Origin: Sphingomonas sp. UBA978
GTDB lineage: Bacteria; Pseudomonadota; Alphaproteobacteria; Sphingomonadales; Sphingomonadaceae
Reading direction: 5' to 3'
Length of the DNA: 64,000 nucleotides
NCBI RefSeq assembly: GCF_002292295.1
Contig: NZ_DBBS01000013.1
Location: 1-64,000, forward strand
The notes under the pieces were generated by a model. It did no database searches and had not been told where the DNA came from. It saw only the letters and a program-made list of their open reading frames with translations. Positions 31,156-39,298 of this stretch are shown here, piece after piece. Both the position numbers and the translations under genes were made by a program. Position 1 is the first letter of the stretch. Every line of letters begins with the position of its first letter.

Positions 31156-32318
31156 TCCCGCGCCGCGATCACCGCGGCATAATGCGCGACCAGATCGGCG
31201 GCATGCGCCTCGTCGCTGCGCACCCGCGTCGCCGCCACCGCCGCGGCGCGGCGGACGAGGCCGCGGTCGCGCGCCAGCATGCGTAGGATCGCATCGGCGC
31301 AGGAATGCGCGTCGCGCTGTTCGTAGACCTCGGCGAACAGCGGATCGGCGATCTCCGCGGTGCCGCCGCCGTCGGGCACGATCAGCGGCGTGCCGCTCGC
31401 CAGCGCCTCGGCGGGGACCAGCCCGAACGTCTCGGTGCCGCAGCCGTGTATATAGGCGTCGGCGCTCGCCATGATCGTCGCCAGCCGGTGGCGGTCGTAG
31501 ACGGGGCGGAACAGGCGGATGTGCGGATTGTCGCCGATATGCTTTTCCAGCGTCTTCGTATCCATCCCCTGCCCGAGGATGACGAGCCCGACCGGCGCCT
31601 GCGTCCCGACCCGGCGCACCGCGTCGATCACCGTCGGCCAGCGCTTTTCGGGATGGTGCCGGCCGACGCCGAGCAGCAGTTGCGCCTCCGGCGGCAGGCC
31701 GCATTGCTGGAGCAGCGCGGCGCGCAGGCCCTCGTCGCGCAACGCGGGCGAAAAGTGGCGGCGTTCGATCCCCAGCGGCATCGTCGCATCGACGCGCACG
31801 CCGCGTGCCCCCAGCTTGCGCGTCAGCGACGGGCCGTTGGTCACCACCGTGTCATAGCCGGCAAGGCAGCGGCCCAGATAGCGGTCGTACCAGGCGAACG
31901 CCCGCTCGATCCGCCCGCTGGAGGCCACCGGCTTGAACCAGCGCTTGGCATAGGCCTCGAGATTGTCGTTGTGCATGAAGAACGAGCGGATCGCCCGCCC
32001 TTCCCAGCCCGCGACGACCCAGGCGCTGCGCCACGGCGAGCAATTCTCGACCACGTCGGGATCGAGCGCGTCGAGCCGCCGGCGCAGCGGTTCGGCATCC
32101 CAGAACAGGCCGTAATTGGCGTCGAACGGCATGCCCATCGCCTTGATGTAATGGACCGCGCCGCCGCCGGGCCGCGCCTCGACCCGGTCCTCGCGGCCGG
32201 GGGCGAGCACGATCAGCTCATGCCCCATCGCCGCCAGCACCTCGATCTTGCGGTCGATATAAGTGCGCACGCCGCCGCCGGTCGGCGAATAGATTTCGTT
32301 GACGTCGACGATTCTCAT
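31131..32318 (-). CDS. Glycosyltransferase family 4 protein
   Basis: The 395-aa GT-B-fold enzyme transfers a sugar from a nucleotide-sugar donor. It starts MRIVDVNEIYSPTGGGVRTY, whose GGG loop is typical of the acceptor domain, and the C-terminal half contains LLLGVGRHHPEKRWPTVIDA and the EX7E-type donor motif around CGTETFGLVPAEALASGTPL. The donor sugar cannot be named. It is third in a unit with the membrane protein and DUF2141 gene on the same strand and converges with the deacetylase gene with a 25-bp overlap. Confidence 0.9.
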   Translation of the reverse strand: MRIVDVNEIYSPTGGGVRTYIDRKIEVLAAMGHELIVLAPGREDRVEARPGGGAVHYIKAMGMPFDANYGLFWDAEPLRRRLDALDPDVVENCSPWRSAWVVAGWEGRAIRSFFMHNDNLEAYAKRWFKPVASSGRIERAFAWYDRYLGRCLAGYDTVVTNGPSLTRKLGARGVRVDATMPLGIERRHFSPALRDEGLRAALLQQCGLPPEAQLLLGVGRHHPEKRWPTVIDAVRRVGTQAPVGLVILGQGMDTKTLEKHIGDNPHIRLFRPVYDRHRLATIMASADAYIHGCGTETFGLVPAEALASGTPLIVPDGGGTAEIADPLFAEVYEQRDAHSCADAILRMLARDRGLVRRAAAVAATRVRSDEAHAADLVAHYAAVIAARDQPRKRSA

Positions 32319-32331
32319 GCGCGGGCCTAAA

Positions 32332-32850
32332 TCACTCGCTTTTGACCGGGGCGAAGCCGCCCAACCCGCGCAGATATTGCATCCTCACGACGCGCTCGGC
32401 GGTAGCAGAGCCGACCTCGACGATCGCGCGCTCGACCTTGGGCCGCGACATGCCGAGCTTGCCCTCGCCGGGAAAACCGGCGCCGTCGGAGAAGAAATTG
32501 AACTTGTTCCTGCCGTCGCGGTCGTGGGTGACGAGCAGCGCATAGCGCCCGGGATGCGGCACGCGGATGCAGATCGCCACCGCGCCGCTCGCCGGCACCC
32601 CCGTCCACACCCGGCGGAACGTCTTGCCCGCGGCGATCAATTTGTCGTCGTCCTCGAGGAAATCCGCCTCGTTCGCCGGATAGAGCTCCAGCTTCAGCCG
32701 GCCCTTGCGGTCCTTCAGCCCGGTCACCTCCGCGAGGATCGCCGGGCCGCCGCCGGGACTGCACGCCGCCGCATCGCTGCCGAGGATCTGCGCTGCCGCC
32801 GGCGCGGGGATCGTCAGCATCGCCGGCAATGCGATCAGCAACAGCTTCAT
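32332..32850 (-). CDS. DUF2141 exported protein
   Basis: The 172-aa precursor has a Sec signal peptide (residues 1-21, ending APAAAQ) followed by a beta-rich domain with ILAEVTGLKDRKGRLKLELY and HPGRYALLVTHDRDGRNKFN, which match DUF2141 periplasmic proteins of unknown function. Its start overlaps the stop of the membrane protein gene by 4 bp, and it ends 13 bp before the GT4 gene, so it belongs to that unit. A structural role on the exported glycan is possible but unproven. Confidence 0.82.
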   Translation of the reverse strand: MKLLLIALPAMLTIPAPAAAQILGSDAAACSPGGGPAILAEVTGLKDRKGRLKLELYPANEADFLEDDDKLIAAGKTFRRVWTGVPASGAVAICIRVPHPGRYALLVTHDRDGRNKFNFFSDGAGFPGEGKLGMSRPKVERAIVEVGSATAERVVRMQYLRGLGGFAPVKSE

Positions 32851-33746
32851 TCCCGCCTCCGCGTCGCAAGATGGTGGAGGCCGAACAGGACGATCAGCAG
32901 CGCATGGACCAGCAGCACCGCCGCCGCGGTGAAGGCGATCAGTTCGGACAGCGCCTGGTCCTGCCCGATCATCAGGATCGCGAAATTGGCGAACAGCAGG
33001 TCCTTGTTGGGCAGCAGCGGCAGGCGCGAGAACAGCAGCCGCCCCGCCGACAGGAACAGCCAGGTGCCGATCGCCGCGCTCGGCATCGCCAGCGCCCAGG
33101 CGACCGCGAGCAGCAGCGTGCTGAGGATCAGCCGCGCGCAATGCATGCCGAACACCATCCACAGGTCGCGGCGCGGCAGCGAGAAGACCTTGCGGGAAAA
33201 GATCAGGAACGGCAGCGACGTGCCGAAGATCACCGCCAGCGATCCGTAGACCAGCCGCATCATGTCGGGCGAGATCAGGTCGCGCCCGACGGGCAGCGCC
33301 ACCGCGATCATCGCCAGCGTCACCGCATTGCCGGCGATCGCCGACAGGATCGACACGTCCTTGACCGCGCCGAACGGCGCCGCGACCAGTTGCGTCCGCG
33401 CCCGTGCCCAGGCGTAGAAATAGGCCTCGCCGGAATAGCCCATCACCACGTCGTTCGCGATCCGCTTCTTGATGAGCGCGACGAGGCCGGACAGCGGGAT
33501 GCGCCACAGCCGGCGGAAGATGAGGTAGTCGGCCAGCGGCGGCACGAAATAGAGCGCGGCGAAGGCGATGTAGAACAGCGGGTTGCGCGGCGTGGCGCGA
33601 TTGAGCCCGGCGAGGCCCGAGCTGAGCAGCTCATGCCCCAGCCCCGCCAGCATGGCGAGGGTCACCAGCGCGCCGATGATCGCGGGCCAGCGGCTCTTGA
33701 TGGTCTTCAAGGGTTGTAGTCCCGCAATGTCGGGGGACGCCGGCAC
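32847..33746 (-). CDS. Polytopic membrane protein, possibly a flippase-like (UPF0104-type) protein
   Basis: I cannot name the family with confidence. The product has about seven membrane segments and the loop KKRIANDVVMGYSGEAYFYA with a GYSGEAY motif reminiscent of UPF0104/LPG-synthase-like transmembrane proteins. Several GTG codons are possible starts (33845, 33788, 33746); I use 33746 because the segment before the first helix is then short (about 17 residues). It is the first gene of a unit with DUF2141 and GT4, which hints at a role in moving or presenting the glycan. It has no signal peptide. Confidence 0.62.
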   Translation of the reverse strand: MPASPDIAGLQPLKTIKSRWPAIIGALVTLAMLAGLGHELLSSGLAGLNRATPRNPLFYIAFAALYFVPPLADYLIFRRLWRIPLSGLVALIKKRIANDVVMGYSGEAYFYAWARARTQLVAAPFGAVKDVSILSAIAGNAVTLAMIAVALPVGRDLISPDMMRLVYGSLAVIFGTSLPFLIFSRKVFSLPRRDLWMVFGMHCARLILSTLLLAVAWALAMPSAAIGTWLFLSAGRLLFSRLPLLPNKDLLFANFAILMIGQDQALSELIAFTAAAVLLVHALLIVLFGLHHLATRRRE

Positions 33747-33965
33747 GAAGTCGGTGCGGGGGCGGCCTGGACTATGGTCGATCTGCACCCGTAAATCCGA
33801 ACGATGAAGGTGGCGCCGCTTAACGTCAAAAGGGCCGCGACGCACATGAAATCGGCTTCATCGGGGTGTCACAGGGGTCGTTGCCGGGGCGGTCGGCGGG
33901 GCGGTTTCGCACGCTTTACGGGTAAGCCATTGCACGCACGGCACTTCCCCCGGGCGCGCGTGCGA

Positions 33966-35030
33966 TCACGCCGGTTCCGGTTCGTCCGCTTCGGACTCGC
34001 GTTCCGAACTGCGCTCCAGCGCGGTCTTGACCATCGCGGTCATCGGATCGGCGAGCGCGAGGCCGAGGATGCCGAACAGCGCGCTCGCCATGATCTGCGC
34101 GCCCAGCGTCAGTGCCGGCGGCAGGTCGACCGTCTTCTTGGCGACGATCGGCAGCAGGACGTAGCCGTCGAAGCCCTGCACGACGATATAGGTGCCGATC
34201 GCCCAGAAGCCGACGTCGGTCCCCGCCGAAAAGCCGACCGCGACCATCAGCGCGCCGCTGATGAACGCGCCGATATTGGGGATGAAGGCGAGCAGCCCGG
34301 TGAGGATGCCGAGGATCATCGCCATCGGCACGCCGCCGATCGACAGCGCGATCCAGGTCAGGATGCCCTCCGCCAGCATGCCGAGCAGGCGGCCGGCGAG
34401 CAGACGGCGGAGCGTCTTGCCCATCCGCTCCATCACCACCGCGAATTCGGCGCGATTGGACCGCGGCACCATCCATTCGACGCCGCGGCGGTACGTGCCC
34501 GGGTCCATCGCGACGAACAATCCGATGACGATAATCATGAACATCGTGGTCAGCGCGCCGAAGGCGGTGCCGACCCAGGAGGTGATCCGCCCGACCGAGC
34601 TCAACGCCTGGCGCGCGATGCCGCTGACGTCGGAGGCGCCGGGCATCAGCCCCTGCGCGCTCAGCCAGCCGGCGACGCGATTGGCCTGCGATTCCAGCGT
34701 GGTGCGCAACTGCGCGAACTGCGCCGACACCTGCACGCCAGTAAGGTAGAAGGTGCCGACCAGAAAGGCGATGGTCAGCACCATGACGATCAGCAGCCGC
34801 CAGCCGCGCCCGATCGGCAGCACCTTGCCGAGCAGCCGCACGCCGCCGTCGAGCAGGGCGGCGAACACCAGCCCGGCGAAGATGATGAGCAGCGGCTGGA
34901 CCAGGATCACCGCCAGCGCGATCCCGCCGGCCAGCCCCAGCCAGACCGTCGCGCGCTTCAGCTCCTGACGGATGAAGGGATCGCGCAGCTCGTTGGGGCT
35001 GGGCTCCTGCACGGGCTGCGACGCGCCCAT
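33966..35030 (-). CDS. AI-2E family transporter / permease
   Basis: The 354-aa membrane protein has about eight hydrophobic segments and the family architecture of the AI-2E transporter (PF01594): a first helix pair (about residues 22-60), a long soluble loop (about 85-150) and a C-terminal group of helices with GVPMAMILGILTGLLAFIPN IG and VVQGFDGYVLLPIV. Members export autoinducer-2 or act as Na+/H+ antiporters; the ligand here is unknown. I start at ATG 35030 (MGASQPVQEP). The gene begins one base after the lepB stop on the same strand, so they are coexpressed. Confidence 0.88.
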   Translation of the reverse strand: MGASQPVQEPSPNELRDPFIRQELKRATVWLGLAGGIALAVILVQPLLIIFAGLVFAALLDGGVRLLGKVLPIGRGWRLLIVMVLTIAFLVGTFYLTGVQVSAQFAQLRTTLESQANRVAGWLSAQGLMPGASDVSGIARQALSSVGRITSWVGTAFGALTTMFMIIVIGLFVAMDPGTYRRGVEWMVPRSNRAEFAVVMERMGKTLRRLLAGRLLGMLAEGILTWIALSIGGVPMAMILGILTGLLAFIPNIGAFISGALMVAVGFSAGTDVGFWAIGTYIVVQGFDGYVLLPIVAKKTVDLPPALTLGAQIMASALFGILGLALADPMTAMVKTALERSSERESEADEPEPA

Positions 35031-35031
35031 C

Positions 35032-35973
35032 CTACTTCCCTTCGGCCGGGTGGAGCGACACGCCGGCGCGGCCGGAGCGGAACGAGCCCCACCAGGTGAG
35101 CGGGTTCCACCCCGCATCGCCGTCGAGGCTGAAGGTCAGGAATTCGGCGCGGCCACCCAGATTCTCGTACGGCACCGGCCCGCCGAGCCCGAGCTGCGAC
35201 AGCGAGAAGCGGCTGTCCGCCGACCGGTCGCGATTGTCGCCCATCAGGAAGACGTGGCCGGCGGGGATCTTCACCGTCGCGAAATTGTCGCCGGGGCTGT
35301 CCGGCTCCATGTCGACGGTGTCGTAATAGCGGCCGTTGGGCAGCGTCTCGGTGACGATCGGCAGGTGGCAGACATAGCCGCCGCCGGGCGCGGGCCGGCG
35401 CGCACCATAATATTCGCTGTCGCTGCACGGGCTGTTGGTGTCGACCGGCAGGTCGACATAATGCATCGGCCCGCGCGCGATCGGCTTGCCGTTGAGGATC
35501 ACCGTCCCGCCCTGCACCGCCAGCGTGTCGCCGGGCAGGCCGATGACGCGCTTGATATAGTCGTTGCGGGTGCCGGGCGGCGTGACGATGACGACGTCGC
35601 CGCGCTCCGGCAGGCTGCCCAGCAGGCGGCCGTGGACGAAGGGGAGGCCGACGCTCCAGCTGTCCTCCTGCTGGCGCAGCACGACGCTGCGGAAGATCGC
35701 GACCGGATTGGGGATCGTCGGCGAGACGAAGGACCAGCCATAGGCGAATTTCGACACCACCAGCCGGTCGCCGATCCGCAGCCCCGGCAGCATCGATTCG
35801 GACGGGATGTAGAAGGGCTTGGCGACGAAGCTGTGGAAGCCGAGCACGATCAGGATCAGCCAGAAGATGCCCTTGATCTCGCCCCACCAGTCGGTCGTCT
35901 TCTTGACGGTGGCCGTCGGCGGAACGGTCCCCGCTTCGCTGGGCTGATTGCCGTCCAACACCGCGTCCTTCAT
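35032..35973 (-). CDS. lepB: Signal peptidase I
   Basis: LepB cleaves signal peptides from secreted proteins at the inner membrane. The 313-aa protein has one N-terminal membrane helix (about residues 34-52), the catalytic Ser60 in KPFYIPSESMLPGL, the general base Lys141 in RNDYIKRVIGLPGD, and the conserved GDNRDRSADSR. An insert with two Cys residues lies at about 180-205. The start overlaps the acpS stop by 4 bp, and the AI-2E gene begins one base after its stop. It is a normal-length proteobacterial LepB. Confidence 0.96.
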   Translation of the reverse strand: MKDAVLDGNQPSEAGTVPPTATVKKTTDWWGEIKGIFWLILIVLGFHSFVAKPFYIPSESMLPGLRIGDRLVVSKFAYGWSFVSPTIPNPVAIFRSVVLRQQEDSWSVGLPFVHGRLLGSLPERGDVVIVTPPGTRNDYIKRVIGLPGDTLAVQGGTVILNGKPIARGPMHYVDLPVDTNSPCSDSEYYGARRPAPGGGYVCHLPIVTETLPNGRYYDTVDMEPDSPGDNFATVKIPAGHVFLMGDNRDRSADSRFSLSQLGLGGPVPYENLGGRAEFLTFSLDGDAGWNPLTWWGSFRSGRAGVSLHPAEGK

Positions 35974-36380
35974 GCCTTGGGATCCGGAATTGCCTCGATA
36001 ATCACAAAGGCTTGCGCCCAGGGATGATCGTCGGTCAGGGTCAAATGTACGGCCGCGACGTGGCCTTCGGGGATCAACGCGTCAAGCCGTTGCTTGGCCC
36101 CGCCGGTCAGCGACAGGGTCGGCGCGCCCGAGGGGGCGTTGACGACGCCGATGTCCTTCATGAACACGCCCGCGCGGAAACCGGTGCCGACCGCCTTGGA
36201 AAAGGCCTCCTTGGCGGCGAAGCGCTTGGCGAGCGTCCCCGCCTTGGTAAACGGCCGCCGCGCCGCCTTGGCGCGCTCGTGCGGCGTGAACACCCGCGCC
36301 TCGAACCGTTCGCCGAACCGGTCGAGCGACTGCTGGATACGCTCGATGTTGCAGAGGTCGGAGCCGAGGCCGACGATCAT
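35970..36380 (-). CDS. acpS: Holo-[acyl-carrier-protein] synthase
   Basis: AcpS transfers phosphopantetheine from coenzyme A to apo-ACP for fatty acid synthesis. The 136-aa protein shows the motif IVGLGSDLCNIERI with Asp8 and the helix FAAKEAFSKAVGTGFR with Glu58, the two magnesium-binding acidic residues. The length is typical. The gene is upstream of lepB (4-bp overlap) and separated from pdxJ by a 252-bp repeat-bearing gap, so the common pdxJ-acpS-lepB operon is broken by the repeat. Confidence 0.96.
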   Translation of the reverse strand: MIVGLGSDLCNIERIQQSLDRFGERFEARVFTPHERAKAARRPFTKAGTLAKRFAAKEAFSKAVGTGFRAGVFMKDIGVVNAPSGAPTLSLTGGAKQRLDALIPEGHVAAVHLTLTDDHPWAQAFVIIEAIPDPKA

Positions 36381-36404
36381 ACCCCGGGTCCGGCAATGAG
36401 ACGA

Positions 36405-36596
36405 TGGGTTCGCGCGGAGACGCGGAGACGCGGAGGAGGGGAGAATGAATGGGCCGCGATCGGGGCTCGTGTCGGGTATCGCACCGGAGGCGCTGCCAAA
36501 GCAGGCCGGATCGACGGACCGCGACAGCGGCCGCTCCGAACCGGACGGCCGGCCGCACTTTCTTCCCCGCGCCTCCGCGCCGCCGCGCGCAGCACC
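36405..36596. repeat. Second intergenic element with inverted CGCGGAG arms
   Basis: The left arm (36405-36441) has tandem CGCGGAGA units (GCGCGGAGACGCGGAGACGC). The right arm (36561-36596) has the reverse-complement type, CCGCGCCTCCGCGCCGCCGC. About 120 bp lie between. It matches the layout of the 4816-5048 element, although the central sequences do not look alike. It lies in the 252-bp gap between acpS and pdxJ; no gene is evident there. Confidence 0.65.
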
Positions 36597-36632
36597 CTAC
36601 TCCCTCCCTGCATCGGCGTCTTGGCGAGGCCA

Positions 36633-37364
36633 TCACCCACGCGCCGCATCCATCTCCTCGCGCATCCGCCGCACGGCGTCGCCGAGGCCGACGAACAGCG
36701 CCTCGCCGACCAGGAAATGGCCGATGTTGAGTTCGCGCACCTGCGGGATCGCCGCGATCGGACCGACATTGTCGAAGGTCAGGCCATGCCCCGCATGCAC
36801 CTCGATCCCGTTCTTCGCCGCCAGCGCCGCCGCGTCCGACAGCCGGCGCAGCTCCGCGGTGCGCGCCTCGCCTCCGATCTCCGCGTAACGGCCGGTGTGC
36901 AGTTCGACGACCGGTGCACCCAGCCGGATCGCCGCATCGATCTGCGCCGCATCGGGTTCGATGAACAGCGACACGCGGATGCCCGCATCGCGCAATTGCG
37001 CGACCAGCGGCGCCAGCCGGGCGAACTGCCCCGCCGCGTCCAGCCCGCCCTCGGTGGTCAGTTCTTCGCGCTTTTCCGGCACGATGCACGCCGCATGCGG
37101 GCGATGACGCAATGCGATCGCCAGCATCTCGTCGGTCGCCGCCATTTCGAGGTTGAGCGGGATCGTCAGTCCGGCCGCCAGCCGCGCGATATCGTCGTCG
37201 GTGATGTGGCGCCGGTCCTCGCGCAGATGCGCGGTGATGCCGTCCGCCCCCGCCTCGGCGGCGAGCACGCCGGCGCGCACCGGATCGGGATAGCCCGCCC
37301 CGCGCGCGTTGCGCACGGTGGCGACATGGTCGATGTTGACGCCGAGGCGCAGCGACCGGCTCAC
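36633..37364 (-). CDS. pdxJ: Pyridoxine 5'-phosphate synthase PdxJ
   Basis: PdxJ condenses 3-amino-2-oxopropyl phosphate with deoxyxylulose 5-phosphate to make pyridoxine phosphate (vitamin B6). The 243-aa TIM barrel has the N-terminal LGVNIDHVATVRNARG, the catalytic-region string ITAHLREDRRHITDDDI, CIVPEKREELTTEGGLD and VHAGHGLTFDNVGPIA. Length fits the family. The start overlaps the pyrE stop by 4 bp, so the two are translated together. Confidence 0.97.
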   Translation of the reverse strand: MSRSLRLGVNIDHVATVRNARGAGYPDPVRAGVLAAEAGADGITAHLREDRRHITDDDIARLAAGLTIPLNLEMAATDEMLAIALRHRPHAACIVPEKREELTTEGGLDAAGQFARLAPLVAQLRDAGIRVSLFIEPDAAQIDAAIRLGAPVVELHTGRYAEIGGEARTAELRRLSDAAALAAKNGIEVHAGHGLTFDNVGPIAAIPQVRELNIGHFLVGEALFVGLGDAVRRMREEMDAARG

Positions 37365-37972
37365 GCCGCGCGGCTGCCCGGCTTGATCGCGGGCACCGCC
37401 GCGAGTTCGGGCGGCAGCGCGTCCGCCGCATAGGTCGGCACGTCGAGGCGGATCAGCGAATAGAAGGGCACGCCCAGATCGACGGTGCCGCCCGACCGGT
37501 CGACCAGCGAAGCGCCGGCCATCACCGTGCCGCCCGCCGCCTCGATCGCCACGATCGCCTCGCGGCTCGACAGGCCGGTGGTGACGACGTCCTCCATCAT
37601 CAGCACCGCCTGCCCCGGTTCGAGCCGGAAACCGCGGCGCAGTTCGAAGGTGCCGGTGGGCCGTTCGACGAACATCGCCTCCACCCCCAGCGCGCGCGCC
37701 ATCTCATGGCCGGCGATCACGCCGCCCATCGCGGGGGACACGACCGCGCTGATCCGCGCCTTGATCTCCGCCGGGATGCGCGCCACCAGCGCCTCCGACA
37801 GGCGGGCGCCGCGGCGCGGGTCCATCAGCACGCGGGCGCATTGCAGGTAGCGCGAACTGTGCAGCCCCGACGACAGGATGAAATGCCCCTCCAGCAGGGC
37901 ATCGGCGGCGCGGAATTCGGCCAGCACGTCGTCGTCGGTCATCGGCGGTCTCGCAAGCAATACGTCGGTCAC
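37361..37972 (-). CDS. pyrE: Orotate phosphoribosyltransferase
   Basis: PyrE joins orotate and PRPP to form orotidine monophosphate in pyrimidine synthesis. The 203-aa protein has FILSSGLHSSRYLQCARVLM near the start, the PRPP-binding loop AVLMMEDVVTTGLSSREAI and the flexible-loop region VERPTGTFELRRGF. A second in-frame Met at residue 11 (MTDDDVLAEF) may be the true start. It heads the pyrE-pdxJ pair and is divergent from the coxB gene, with about 180 bp between the two starts. Confidence 0.96.
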   Translation of the reverse strand: MTDVLLARPPMTDDDVLAEFRAADALLEGHFILSSGLHSSRYLQCARVLMDPRRGARLSEALVARIPAEIKARISAVVSPAMGGVIAGHEMARALGVEAMFVERPTGTFELRRGFRLEPGQAVLMMEDVVTTGLSSREAIVAIEAAGGTVMAGASLVDRSGGTVDLGVPFYSLIRLDVPTYAADALPPELAAVPAIKPGSRAA

Positions 37973-38038
37973 CGCGGCTCATAGGTTCTCATGACCCGCT
38001 CGCCAAGCGGCCCATGCGTCATAAACATATGCGGGCGC

Positions 38039-38067
38039 TTGAGGCGGACGGCACCCCCGCGTATAGG
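38039..38067 (+). promoter_or_regulatory. Putative sigma-70 promoter for the cox genes
   Basis: TTGAGG (38039-38044) and TATAGG (38062-38067) are separated by exactly 17 bp. The pair lies about 70-85 bp before the coxB start, in the divergent region shared with pyrE. The -35 TTGAGG differs from consensus at two positions. Confidence 0.45.
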
Positions 38068-38151
38068 CCATGGCAAAAGGGGTGCAGTCTTGCGCCCATA
38101 ACGGCCCGTTCGCCGGGCGGGCGAGGGAATCTGGACGGGGTGACGACACGC

Positions 38152-39297
38152 ATGCGCATGAGGTTCAAGGGGATCGCACTGGCCACCGGGCTGGCGCTGG
38201 CAGGACTGGGGGCCGCGTCGCACGCCGCACCCGCTCCGCAAGGCGCCGCCGCACCCGCCGGCGTGTCCAACATCGCCCCCACCACCGCCGGCGCAACCGC
38301 GCCCGCCGCCCCCGCCTCGCCGCTGCTCGCGCAGGACGGGGCCCCCGCGATCGCGATCGAACCGGGCGTCGGCCACCCGGTCGACGGTCGCATCGGCATC
38401 CAGCCGCAGGTGACGACCAACGGCGAATTCGCCCACTGGTTTCACGATTCGATCCTGTTCCCGCTGATTACCGTCATCAGCGTGTTCGTGCTGCTGCTGC
38501 TGATCTATGTCGTGATCCGCTTCCGCAAGGCGGCGAACCCGATCCCGTCGAAGACCAGCCACAATACGGCGATCGAGATCATCTGGACGCTGGCCCCGGT
38601 CATCATCCTGGTGCTGATCGCGGTGCCGTCGATCGGGCTGCTTCAGGCGCAGTTCAAGCCCGCCCCGGCCGGCGCGGTGACGCTGAAGGCGATCGGCAAC
38701 CAATGGTATTGGTCGTATCAATATCCCGATAACGGCGGGTTCGAGATCACCGCCAACATGCTGAAGGAAAAGGACCAGGTCGCCAAGGGCGAGCGGTTCC
38801 GCACCGACGCCGACGGTCCCCGCCTGCTCGCCGCCGACAACCGCATCGTGCTGCCGGTCGGCGTGCCGATCCGCCTCATCACCACCTCGCAGGACGTGAT
38901 CCACAGCTGGGCGGTCCCCGCCTTCTGGATCAAGCTCGACGCGGTGCCGGGCCGGTTGAACGAAACCAGCTTCACCATCGCCAAGCCCGGCCTGTACTTC
39001 GGCCAGTGCTCCGAACTGTGCGGCGCGCGCCATGCGTTCATGCCGATCGCGGTGCAGGCGGTGCCCCCGGCGGAATTCGCCGCCTGGGTCCGCGCCAAGG
39101 GCGGCACGATGCCGACGCCTGGCACGCCGTCCGACAAGGTCATTCCGCAGCCCGGCGCCGAAGGCTCCGCGGCGAAGGAGGCGCAGGGCAATGCGGCCGA
39201 CGCCGCCACCGGCCCGGTCGAGAACGTGACCAATGCAGCCCCCACTTCCACGCAGGGTGCGACCGGCAATCCGGCCACCGGCAACGCGGGACAGTAA
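38152..39297 (+). CDS. coxB: Cytochrome c oxidase subunit II
   Basis: Subunit II receives electrons from cytochrome c at the CuA centre of the aa3-type oxidase. The precursor has a signal peptide (RFKGIALATGLALAGLGAASHA), an Ala/Pro linker, two membrane helices, and the cupredoxin domain. The CuA ligands are visible in GQCSELCGARHAFMPI: Cys286, Cys290, His294 and Met297, with an upstream His in DVIHSWAVPAF. I start at ATG 38152; GTG 38140 is also possible with GAGGGA ahead. The C-terminus is extended by about 70 Ala/Gly/Pro-rich residues. The next gene, ctaD, begins 2 bp later. Confidence 0.95.
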   Translation: MRMRFKGIALATGLALAGLGAASHAAPAPQGAAAPAGVSNIAPTTAGATAPAAPASPLLAQDGAPAIAIEPGVGHPVDGRIGIQPQVTTNGEFAHWFHDSILFPLITVISVFVLLLLIYVVIRFRKAANPIPSKTSHNTAIEIIWTLAPVIILVLIAVPSIGLLQAQFKPAPAGAVTLKAIGNQWYWSYQYPDNGGFEITANMLKEKDQVAKGERFRTDADGPRLLAADNRIVLPVGVPIRLITTSQDVIHSWAVPAFWIKLDAVPGRLNETSFTIAKPGLYFGQCSELCGARHAFMPIAVQAVPPAEFAAWVRAKGGTMPTPGTPSDKVIPQPGAEGSAAKEAQGNAADAATGPVENVTNAAPTSTQGATGNPATGNAGQ

Positions 39298-39298
39298 G

